Below are positions 1-6,592 of a DNA stretch of 12,609 nucleotides, one piece after another. The translations under genes and the position numbers were made by a program. The stretch comes from Ophiocordyceps camponoti-saundersi (nom. inval.) (lineage: Eukaryota; Ascomycota; Sordariomycetes; Hypocreales; Ophiocordycipitaceae), in contig PDHQ01000658.1 in the NCBI GenBank assembly GCA_003339415.1, positions 1 through 12,609 on the forward strand, given 5' to 3'. Numbering within the stretch: the first letter of the stretch is position 1; each line of letters opens with the position of its first letter. The notes under the pieces are model-generated. The model saw only the letters and a program-made list of their open reading frames with translations. It searched no databases and was not told where the DNA came from.

Positions 1-80
1 TTATAATCTTACTAATAGTGCCGGGTAATTATAACTATAAACGGTAGATATAGGCTAACGATTATATTAGGTAGTCGGTC

Positions 81-199
81 GAGATAGAGAGGTTAAAGAG
101 GTAATAGAGATAGGAGAATTAAGGAGACGATAGAGATAGAGAGGTTAAAGAGGTAACGGAGATAGAGAGGTTAAGGAGGTAACGGAGATAGGTATTTAG
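81..199 (+). repeat. 26-bp minisatellite, four copies plus a partial
   Basis: Four tandem 26-base units start at 81, 107, 133 and 159, with a partial fifth from 185. The units at 81, 133 and 159 are almost identical (gagatagagaggttaa followed by agaggtaac or a close variant). The unit at 107 is more diverged. The top strand is nearly pure purine plus T. The unit length is not a multiple of three, so it does not look like a protein repeat. No gene is seen around it in 1-640. Confidence 0.85.
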
Positions 200-526
200 G
201 GGTAGGTTATTTAAGATAGAAAGTTAATAGCGTCTCTTACCTTACCCTAACCCTATACTATTAGTTAAGAGAGGTAGAGGTAGGTACTAACCGAGATAAG
301 AGAAGGATATTATTATATTTTATATATAGGCTAAGTATTAATATAGAGACCTATTATATTAGGTAGGTGCCTTAGGTATACTTTTACGGGAGAGGTAAGT
401 AAATATATAGTATTATCCGGCAAGGTAGAGAGTAAAGGATATATAGGGGTAATTTATTCGGAAGATAGAAGGTAAGTCGATACCTACTAAGTAAGCTACG
501 TTTTATAAAAATTAATACTTATAAGG

Positions 527-572
527 CCTGCCTAGCTTACCTATCTACCTAAGTACTACCTAGGTAGGCAGG
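527..572. repeat. Short inverted repeat CCTGCCTA / TAGGCAGG
   Basis: A perfect 8-base inverted repeat at 527-534 and 565-572 encloses about 30 bases rich in CTACCTA/TAGGTAGG words, which can pair further, imperfectly (cttacct at 536 with aggtaag ending at 581). Both arms keep their TG or CA, in TGC/GCA context. It may be an end of a decayed DNA transposon, but no partner end or target-site duplication was found. Confidence 0.45.
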
Positions 573-658
573 TTAGGTAAGAGGTGGAAGTTAGGATAGT
601 AGGGATATATTACTTAAAAGATAATAAAGATATAAACTTACTTACTTAATACTTATAG

Positions 659-1540
659 CTATTTAACCTACTATTTAACTTAAATAGTATTATTCTTACT
701 AAGGCGGATAATATAAACCTTAGTAGGCTTAATTATATTAAGTCTAATAATAACTAGCTTATTATAACGATATGCTACCTAGTATAGGCTAAGATTATAG
801 TCTTTTTCGTTAAGTATATCGATAGGGGTAAGAAAGATAAAGATATAACGGTTATTAATTTTATAGATAAAGATCTAGTTAACCTATCTAAGAAAGCTAT
901 TCGAGTATCTTACGTAGTTACCTCTAGAGAAGATATAACGTCGTAAGTCCTTATAAAAGGTATATTAGCGTTATCGCCTATTATAAGTATAGAGAGGTTA
1001 ATACCTATCTATAAAGGTAAACTTATTAAACTACTAGACTCGCTTATTACTAAAGCGATAGATCTTAGGAAGGCTATAGTGCTTAATATATGCTATACGT
1101 AAGGTCTCGCGGAATTGCTAAGATATTTTATTATACTTCGTAGGCAGTATATTACCTTAATTTACCTAATAAGCTATAAAGCGGATAATATAAATAGGGA
1201 TCTATCTGATTACCGTTACTCGACGGTAGCCGCTATTAGAGAGAGGATTTTTTTTTTTATATATATAATAATAACGATAAGGAAGCAATAAGGGTAATAA
1301 GGGTAATAAGGGTAATAAGGGTAATAAGGGTAATAAGGGTAATAAGGGTAATAAGGGTAATAAGGGTAATAAGGGTAATAAGGGTAATAAGGGTAATAAG
1401 GATAATAAGGATAATAAGGGTAATAATAATAATAAGGAAGTAATAAGGGCGATAAGGGTAATAAGGATAATAAGGAAGAAGAATAGGAAGATAGAAGGGT
1501 TAGATAAAAAATCCGATTTTATTTTCCTTATAGTTACTGC
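659..1540 (+). pseudogene. Decayed forward reading frame with Gln-rich repeat, family unknown
   Basis: One reading frame (codons starting at positions such as 704, 809 and 842) stays open from about 659 to 1288 with only four stops in about 209 codons, all TAA/TAG. That is far fewer than the 8 percent seen in the recognisable Copia frames here. The translation mixes Lys, Asp, Ile and Leu, for example KDITVINFIDKDLVNLSKKA from 839. The same frame enters the 9-base array at 1286, where the unit would have been CAA CAA GGG before RIP (Gln-Gln-Gly repeats). It continues into a charged stretch with Gly, Asp, Lys and Glu near 1430-1500. I do not recognise the family. Q-rich repeats occur in many fungal proteins and some Gag-like proteins. 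No initiator ATG is convincing, and low stop density could be partly chance. Confidence 0.4.
1286..1420 (+). repeat. 9-bp tandem array (TAATAAGGG)15
   Basis: Fifteen head-to-tail 9-base units. The first, at 1286-1294, is CAATAAGGG. Units 2-12 are exact TAATAAGGG, units 13 and 14 end in GGA, and unit 15 returns to GGG. TAA/TAG-rich degenerate copies continue to about 1480. Because RIP turns CA into TA, the original unit was probably CAACAAGGG, which in the upstream frame reads Gln-Gln-Gly. The surviving CA in the first unit follows a G, the protected context in this window. It is not a telomere array: the unit is 9 bases and lacks the TTAGGG order. Confidence 0.9.
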
Positions 1541-1554
1541 TAGGAGGTGTGCCT

Positions 1555-1588
1555 TAGGTGCCTATCGCGGGTTAGCACCCGGCACCTA
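1555..1588. repeat. GC-rich hairpin retaining CA/TG
   Basis: TAGGTGCC (1555-1562) pairs with GGCACCTA (1581-1588), and GGGT (1569-1572) pairs with ACCC (1577-1580) across a 4-base loop. A 6-base bulge lies on the left arm. The stem keeps several CA/TG dinucleotides in a window where they are rare. The word GTGCCTTAGGT just upstream (1549-1559) also occurs at 367-377. The function is unknown. It could be a transposon terminus or a palindromic repeat. It does not fold as a tRNA T-arm, because the loop length is wrong. Confidence 0.5.
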
Positions 1589-1868
1589 ATAGCTGCTAGC
1601 TATCCTTAGAGTATAGAAGAGCTAGTAAGGCTTATAAGGTAGCAGCTTAGAACCTTAGGCTATTAACCTTACTAAGCGCCGTTTGTAACTACTATCTAAA
1701 AGGTAGGGCTTTAGCTTAACTAGCAAAATAATAAAAAAAAAACGAACACGTAGAATCTTTACGCTATAGTTTTTTTCTATATTTTTTTCTATTTCTCGAA
1801 TTTATACGGTTATATATTAGGGAAAAAAACATAGACCTAAACTTATTACCCCTTTATACTATACTATC

Positions 1869-1912
1869 TTACTTACTTAATTACTTACTTACCTATTTAC
1901 TTACTTATCTTC
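1869..1912 (+). repeat. Degenerate TTAC-rich microsatellite
   Basis: Repeated ttac/acttact words, imperfect, in a pyrimidine-rich stretch. No coding signal lies between about 1600 and 1950. This interval also contains scattered T runs at 1767-1800. Confidence 0.6.
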
Positions 1913-1950
1913 CTTATAATAATACTATCTTTTATATATTCTATTACCCT

Positions 1951-2493
1951 TTATAACTTATAATATCTAGCCGCGGTAGCTTTATAGCGGGCTATAGCTA
2001 AGGTAGCGTATAAGGTTAAGGCGGTAGTTCTAGCCGCGGCGGCCGTAGTATCCCGTAGACGCTAGACCGGTAATCGGGCAGTTTCTAGTAGGTGCTTATC
2101 GATCCGTAGCTTTAGAGCTAGGGTAGCTATAATATATTCTCGCCGCAGCCCGAGTCTTAGGGAGGTAATAGCGGTATATTCTTAACGTATTACCTTACTA
2201 TACTTAGACCTAGTAGTTATAGTGCCTTTAAGTAGGAAGAATAGCCTACTATAACTCCTATTATCTATAGTCTCCTAAAGGCCTAGGGTAAGAAGTCTCT
2301 AAATATACTAGATATACTTAGTTATTATTATTAATTTATTTTTCTTTATAACGTATTCTTTATAGATAGTATCTTAAAAGCTTTCCTAGGAGTAAACCTT
2401 ACGCTAGCGGATATTTAGAGTCTTTATAATAAGGCCTAGGGGTACTATAACGACTATTAGAATAAGTTCCTTTAGCAGGGCCTTTACTACTAG
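1951..2493 (-). pseudogene. Decayed reverse-strand gene with Ala-rich helical end, family unknown
   Basis: Read on the reverse strand, one frame (lowest codon positions 2092, 2476) runs about 181 codons with no indel and about nine TAA/TAG stops, roughly 5 percent. The N-terminal part is hydrophobic (LLKELILIVVIVPLGLIIKT, ending near 2430). A basic middle follows, then LRLGLRREYIIATLALKLRI at about 2105-2165, and then an Ala-rich, probably helical or coiled-coil segment at about 1970-2060. Amino acids behave like RIP products: stops where Q or W would fit, Tyr where His would fit. I do not recognise the family. The frame begins right beside the C15 run at 2494, so the upstream end may be lost. 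On the forward strand this region gives no better frame. Confidence 0.4.
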
Positions 2494-2508
2494 CCCCCCC
2501 CCCCCCCC
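2494..2508 (+). repeat. Homopolymer of 15 C
   Basis: Fifteen consecutive C residues. CpC is not a preferred RIP site, so such a run can survive. It sits between the reverse-strand relic ending at 2493 and AT-rich DNA to the right. Its exact length could be a sequencing or assembly artefact. Confidence 0.9.
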
Positions 2509-3295
2509 TATAAAGAAAACTAAACCTAATAAGATATTTAAAAGTAAATAGGTAGTGACCGAAATAGTAGTAAATTATAAAAGATATATCGAGCGCCGAG
2601 CGTAATATAAGCTTTAAATATCGCTTTTAGAAAAGACTTTATCGTAAGTTATCCGTGCTTACGCTTTTAGGAATAACTATAAGCTAGTTATAAGATAGCG
2701 TTTATAGAAAAGTAGAAATATACTATATTACGATAGTTAGCTAGTTAGTAGCGAGAGGCTATAGTTTATATCGGCTAGTATTCCGTAGCTCGGGCGATAT
2801 AAGATAAGAAGAGTAAGTTTCTCGTTCGCCGAAAAGGCGGTTAGCCTAATTATATAAGTAAGAGATATTTATAATAAAGATAGTTCGTAAATCGGTGCTA
2901 GGTAGTGCTATATCTACTAGATAAATACTTAGGGTATAATTCCCTATAAAAAAGCTCCGGCTCCGTTATTCTTAGACGCCTACTTAGTACCGCTATAATT
3001 CGTAAATTAGTTTTTAGATTAATAATATAAACGGTTATAGTAAACTTACGAGTATAGGATTAGTTCTAGTAAGTAATAGTTTTAATAAAATCGACGGTAC
3101 TAGCTAGAGACTATTTAAGACTATTAATTACCCTAGCTTAGTTAGAATAAGTATATTTTAAGGGTATAACCTAGTTTAAGCTTTATAGTAAAAATACTAA
3201 TACTCTACGCCGGATTTAAACTAACTATCTAGCTTAAGAGAGACCGAGATCTCGAGACGCTCGACTATTACTAAAGGAGGGCTATTATTATAATT
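2509..3295 (+). other. AT-rich decayed DNA; only a weak forward frame
   Basis: A forward frame (codons at 2519, 2828, 3209) can be read without indels from 2519 to about 3355, but it has about 12 percent stops. That is no lower than expected for this base composition. Some segments look protein-like (for example around 2810-2870 and 3185-3270), but the same can be said of non-coding RIP DNA. I assign no gene. It may be the body of an element ending in the palindrome at 3296. Confidence 0.35.
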
Positions 3296-3547
3296 AACGC
3301 GGTTATAATAAACGATACCGTTAGGAGCGAAAAAGTAATATATTCGCCGCCGCGGGTCTATTAGATATATTAGCTTTTATTATTCTTATTACTAACGCGG
3401 TAACGATTATTAAGAACCGTAGCGGTAAATATCGACGATAACTGCGTTAATAATAAGAATAAGAAAGGCTAGTATAATTAATAAACGCGCGGCGGCGAAT
3501 ATACTACTCTTTCGACCCCGATAGAGTTATCGGTTATAAACGCGTCG
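3296..3547. repeat. 250-bp near-perfect palindrome (foldback element or joined inverted repeats)
   Basis: Left arm 3296-3420 and right arm 3422-3547 are reverse complements of each other, with scattered mismatches and almost no spacer. The centre is accgtagcggt at 3416-3426. Strong blocks are tattcgccgccgcg (from 3341) against its complement at 3489-3501, tattcttatta...taacgc near 3381-3398 against its complement near 3443-3462, and cgcggttataa (3298) against ttataaacgcg (3534-3544). The transcript would fold as a long hairpin. Candidates are a foldback/MITE-type element or two element ends joined head to head. It lies about 230 bases before the Copia gag relic. No clear target-site duplication is visible. 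Confidence 0.85.
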
Positions 3548-3590
3548 ATAACGAGAGTAAAAAAAGTGATTTTTTTTTTATCTCTATTTA

Positions 3591-3612
3591 TACTTAAGGG
3601 CTACCTTAAGTA
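3591..3612. repeat. Perfect 9-bp inverted repeat
   Basis: TACTTAAGG (3591-3599) and CCTTAAGTA (3604-3612) are perfect complements around a GCTA loop. The sequence lies in the AT-rich leader between the palindrome and the Copia gag relic. It has no U-tract and no obvious terminator role. Confidence 0.55.
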
Positions 3613-3776
3613 TTATATATAAAAAGATATATACCTATTCGAAGTAATTCTAATAGATAAGAATAATAATACTAAGATTAAATAAAAGAATAATACGAAT
3701 AATAAAGTTAGCGTTAAAATACTCGCGATATTTAATTAACGGGTTCCTCGATATATCTAAGTACCGGGAGAAATTA

Positions 3777-4800
3777 TTATATTAAAGCGCGGAGACCTAT
3801 ACTTATATAACTTTATACGAAGCGACGCCGATACCGGAACTATTAATAGCCCTTATAACGATCCCTATAAGCCCGGCTTTCGTATTACGCCGCGTATAAC
3901 TAGTCTAAGATAGGCTAATTACGCACGAGAAGGTTATAGCTTTTAGTAAGGGATAGTAAAAGGACTAAAACTATTCGAGGCGACTATACGATATCTGCAC
4001 GTTAAAGCTAAGCTATTTATATCGTACCGCCGAAGAATTAGCATAAGCGGAAGATTAGTACTACGCTATCTTTCCGGATATCCTTAAAAGGCCCGCGTAA
4101 TCGTACTACCTTTATTATATAGGACCTGATAAGACTTAGGATAAGATCTAGTTAATAGCTAATTTATATCTTAATACGGGAAAAAATCGTGCGGAATACT
4201 AAATAAGATAGACCGGCACGAGGTCTGCTATAGAATAAGGAAAATTCCCTAAGAAATTAATACCCGAAGTCCTCGAAGAACTTATCGGGAAGATATAACT
4301 TATATAGGATACCCTCGGCGAAGTAGCGGCTAAAGTTTACGCCGCGATAATAAGAGCGTGCTATAGTATAGTAGATAATACTCGTTACTTATTAACTAAA
4401 TATCCTCTTACGAAGTTTATTTTTTTTTTTTATTTTTTTTATTCTTTTTTTCTATTCCTCGTACGGGTATATATATTATAATATTACTACGAATAGAGGG
4501 AATTAGTTAGGCGGATTCCCTAGTTACTATATAAATTGCCCTTATAGAATTTTAGTATAAGGAAACTTAAGTAAGTTCGCTTCGACAAATATTATATATT
4601 TCCTCGTACGAAGAAGCGCTGCTTTATCTACGAGAAGAAGATTACTAGTTAATAAATCGTAAGGAAGACGAATTCGATACGTGCCTCCTTAAATATAAAG
4701 GACACGATAATAGTATTAATAAATCGTCGTACGAAGAAGAGGGCGCTACCGAAGAAGCTGCGAAATTCGTCCCCTTAAGTGCTTTTTTATATTAATTTAT
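3777..4800 (+). pseudogene. Copia-type Gag relic with degraded zinc knuckle
   Basis: Gag forms the particle and binds RNA through a CCHC knuckle. A single frame (codons at 3873, 4107, 4266, 4620) is free of indels from about 3873 to 4639, even through the T-rich tract at 4416-4457. Family-like motifs are YLYYIGPDKT (from 4107), followed by a stretch resembling the fungal Gag dimer/capsid region, and EVLEELIGKI (4266-4295), then a segment with RACYSI. The knuckle begins with C at 4620. The second Cys codon has become TAC (4629-4631, Tyr), and the next part (EDY, stop for Trp) is only in frame after a one-base shift near 4639. Stops are about 8 percent, at Gln/Trp positions. The start is not defined: another frame is equally good before 3873. 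The match is from recall of fungal Gag proteins, not a search. Confidence 0.75.
4416..4457 (+). repeat. T-rich tract inside the gag relic
   Basis: Runs of T broken by single A or C. It lies within the indel-free gag frame, so it may be decayed coding sequence (Phe-rich as read) and not an insertion. Slippage may have changed its length by multiples of three. Confidence 0.7.
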
Positions 4801-4857
4801 AAGGTAGATATTTTCGCACGGCAGGCCGTACGACGGGGCAGTTAAGTTTTTATCGCC

Positions 4858-5795
4858 GATACCTATCGTAAGGAGTATTATAGATAGCTTTATAATATTA
4901 TCGCCCGTAAACTTCTTAATCGTCGGCAAAGATTAGAGGCGCTTATAAAATTTAACTACGAACGAGTTTACCTTAAGGGTAATAGTATTACCTTAAAATA
5001 GAAGGGACGGGCATAGGTATTATAGATTATTAGCTTAGCCGAGCAGGACGCGCCGCAGGTATACTTTCTATAACGCGAGCGAGACGCGTAGATCCTATCT
5101 ATTTACTAGCCTAAAGTAGGGATAACCTCTCGGCCGCTGCCCGAGTCTAGACCCCGAAAAAGGAGAACTCGACGCCTTAAATAACCGCGTACGACGGCAT
5201 ATAAGGAAGTCCGATCGAGTACTAGGCTCTATCCCTCTTAACCCCCTTCGTATAAAGCTTTAGATATTTAGCAAGGGCTAGTTTACGGATAATAAGGACC
5301 TATACTAGTAAATAGGATTTATTATTATTCTAAGTAAGGAGATAGCTCGTACGGAGACCGAAATCTCTATTTACGGTAATATTAAGCTTTAGTCCTCGGG
5401 GAAGTATAAGATAATAATAGGAAGCGTGCTTACGGGCGAATTATACGATATTATATAAGTAGTTAATAGTAATATCGCCCTTAACGCCGCGGTTAAGAAG
5501 ATCGTAAGAAGCTTATAGCTACTAGAGTCTATTTAGAGCCTTATATAGAGTAATAATCGCTTTAGCTACCTTATTAACCTAGGTAATATAAGATAAAAGA
5601 GGCTTATAATCGATATAATAAGCTTACGTAAATTATATAAAAGGAAGAAAATTGCCGCGATATTTTAGATCGATAGGAAAAAAATAATCCGGCCGAGGCT
5701 ATAACGAAGAAGGGTTATAATAACGCTCTTAGATAATTAGTTAAGATAAATAAGATAATAGTTAGGATAGAAATAGTTACTAAAGTGATCCCGCC
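4858..5795 (+). pseudogene. Copia-type Pol C-terminus relic: RT end and RNase H
   Basis: RNase H degrades the RNA strand during reverse transcription. Frame 1 covers 4858-5032 (RT connection region, FNYERVYLKGNSITLK from 4951). Frame 2 covers about 5040-5677. There I read DALNNRVRRHIRKSDRVLG near 5170-5226, matching the Copia block before RNase H, then FTDNKDLY from 5282 (the conserved first Asp strand), GSVLTGELYDII from 5423 (the conserved Glu helix), a Leu-Ile-Asn-Leu-Gly block near 5567-5583 and RLIIDIISLRKLY at 5600-5638. After an A-run frameshift at 5678-5684, NPAEA (5686-5700) gives the typical Copia C-terminal Asn-Pro-Ala motif, and the frame ends near 5790. The Asp of the segment usually read YTDS near 5550-5565 is degraded. 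Protease, integrase and RT palm are missing upstream. Confidence 0.82.
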
Positions 5796-5935
5796 GCGGG
5801 CGCCTATAAAAGTAATTTCTACGGATTAAATATTAGCGCCGCCTCCCGCCCTTACTAGTTATCTAATAATATAGTCGGCAACGTAGGCGCCGGCGTGCGA
5901 TAATAGCGGCGTACCTAAGGAGGGGCGAGAGGCTC

Positions 5936-5936
<1 letters not shown>

Positions 5937-5988
<52 letters not shown>
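5937..5988 (+). repeat. (TTA)17 trinucleotide microsatellite
   Basis: Fifty-two bases of uninterrupted TTA/TAT/ATT. Because every CA has been turned to TA nearby, the tract may derive from (CAT)n on this strand, which is (ATG)n or GAT codons on the other. It lies about 140 bases after the Copia relic. Confidence 0.95.
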
Positions 5989-6115
5989 CCTCCTTATACT
6001 TACTATTATCGTCCTCCTCTTTATTATTATCTTCTTTATCTTTATCGTTTTCGTCGTTATCTACGTTTTCGTTATTATCCTTATCTTTATCTATATTATT
6101 ATCGTCGTTATCTTA
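5937..6115 (-). pseudogene. RIP-altered acidic low-complexity tract
   Basis: On the reverse strand the codons are almost all GAT, GAC, GAA, GAG, AAT, AAC, AAA and AAG. Codons after a T-ending codon begin with A, while codons after a C- or G-ending codon keep G (aac gac gat, aag gat, gag gag gac). This is what RIP does to a run of GAN codons, since T|G becomes T|A: Asp turns to Asn and Glu turns to Lys. Inference: the original was an Asp/Glu-rich tract of about 60 residues, with (TTA)17 as its most uniform part. Flanking reverse-strand sequence (6120-6300 and 5800-5936) also reads as plausible protein, but so does the forward strand (an Ala/Pro-rich frame at 6130-6260), so the strand is not certain. 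Family unknown. Confidence 0.35.
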
Positions 6116-6129
6116 GGTATAATAATAAT

Positions 6130-6570
6130 CGCACGCGCTCCCGCGGGAGTCCTAAATATACGACGCGCACGCGCCCCTTTAGTAGCCGCGCACGCGCCGG
6201 TAGCTAAAGAAGGGAATACTCCCTCGCCGGAGGTACCGATAACCGTAGGGCCCTTAGGTAGGGAACCGACCGGTAGCTTAAATAATAATCGCCCGGTAAT
6301 AAGATAGATAACGGACTACCTTAGCGACGAGCTTAACGGGGGTCTCGCCTAAGCGTAGGCGAAGAGTAATATCGTATAATATCTTAGAAAGGTAAAGACG
6401 TTCCTCGTCCTATTATATAATTAGTAGATATTTACTAAAATATACTATATAAAGAAGATATATATAAAGACGGTAGCTTAAAGAAATTTAGCCCTAATTT
6501 TATTATCTAAGCTAAGAGTAATAGTAACGAGCTCGTTAAAGAGGGGTAAGTAACTAAGTATAGTAGCGAT
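6130..6570 (+). pseudogene. Weak forward decayed frame, family unknown
   Basis: A forward frame has about nine stops in 147 codons (about 6 percent). It begins Ala/Arg/Pro-rich (APLVAAHAPVAKEG near 6173-6214) and continues through EVPITVGPLGREP (about 6231-6270) to DYLSDELNGGLA (about 6313-6350) and a helical, Lys-rich end. The GC content is higher than in its neighbours. The reverse strand gives an Arg/Gly-rich alternative joined to the acidic tract. I do not recognise either. The two strands cannot both be right, and neither is proven. Confidence 0.25.
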
Positions 6571-6575
6571 AGATA

Positions 6576-6592
6576 TTTTTTTTTCCCCCCCC
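6576..6592 (+). repeat. T9-C8 homopolymer pair
   Basis: Nine T followed by eight C. The flank to 6780 is AT-rich with ATT/AAT words and no gene signal. Confidence 0.85.

Larger units (their letters stand above)
3777..5795 (+). mobile_element. Ty1/Copia-type LTR retrotransposon relic, internally deleted and RIP-mutated
   Basis: Gag and RNase H ends of one Copia-type polyprotein are present in the expected order on the forward strand: gag core, degraded zinc knuckle, a short junction, the C-terminal end of reverse transcriptase, then RNase H. Protease, integrase and the catalytic RT core, which normally take more than 2 kb, are absent between about 4800 and 4951, so the element is internally deleted. 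Stops are all TAA/TAG at likely Gln/Trp codons, with at least three frame changes (about 4639, 5033-5040 and 5678-5684). I could not find matching LTRs. The 5-prime side (3548-3776) and the 3-prime side (5796-5936) show no long direct repeat, and TG...CA ends would be erased by RIP. The element cannot move by itself. Confidence 0.8.

Noticed and set aside
81..199. CRISPR array
   Set aside because: The units are directly adjacent with no spacers, and the DNA is fungal in character.
1286..1420. Telomere-like repeat
   Set aside because: GGG plus TAA words recall TTAGGG, but the unit is 9 bases (TAATAAGGG) and is better explained as RIPed CAACAAGGG in a reading frame.
1549..1590. tRNA or tRNA fragment (GGGTTAGCACCC resembles a T arm)
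   Set aside because: The loop is not seven bases, no TTCRA motif is present, and no acceptor, D or anticodon arms line up nearby.
2519..3355. Forward gene running into the palindrome
   Set aside because: Stop density is at the background level and there are no recognisable family motifs, so it is kept only as a region note.
4416..4457. Poly-T as a terminator or reversed poly-A tail of a retroelement
   Set aside because: The gag frame continues in phase on both sides, so the tract lies inside the element's coding region.
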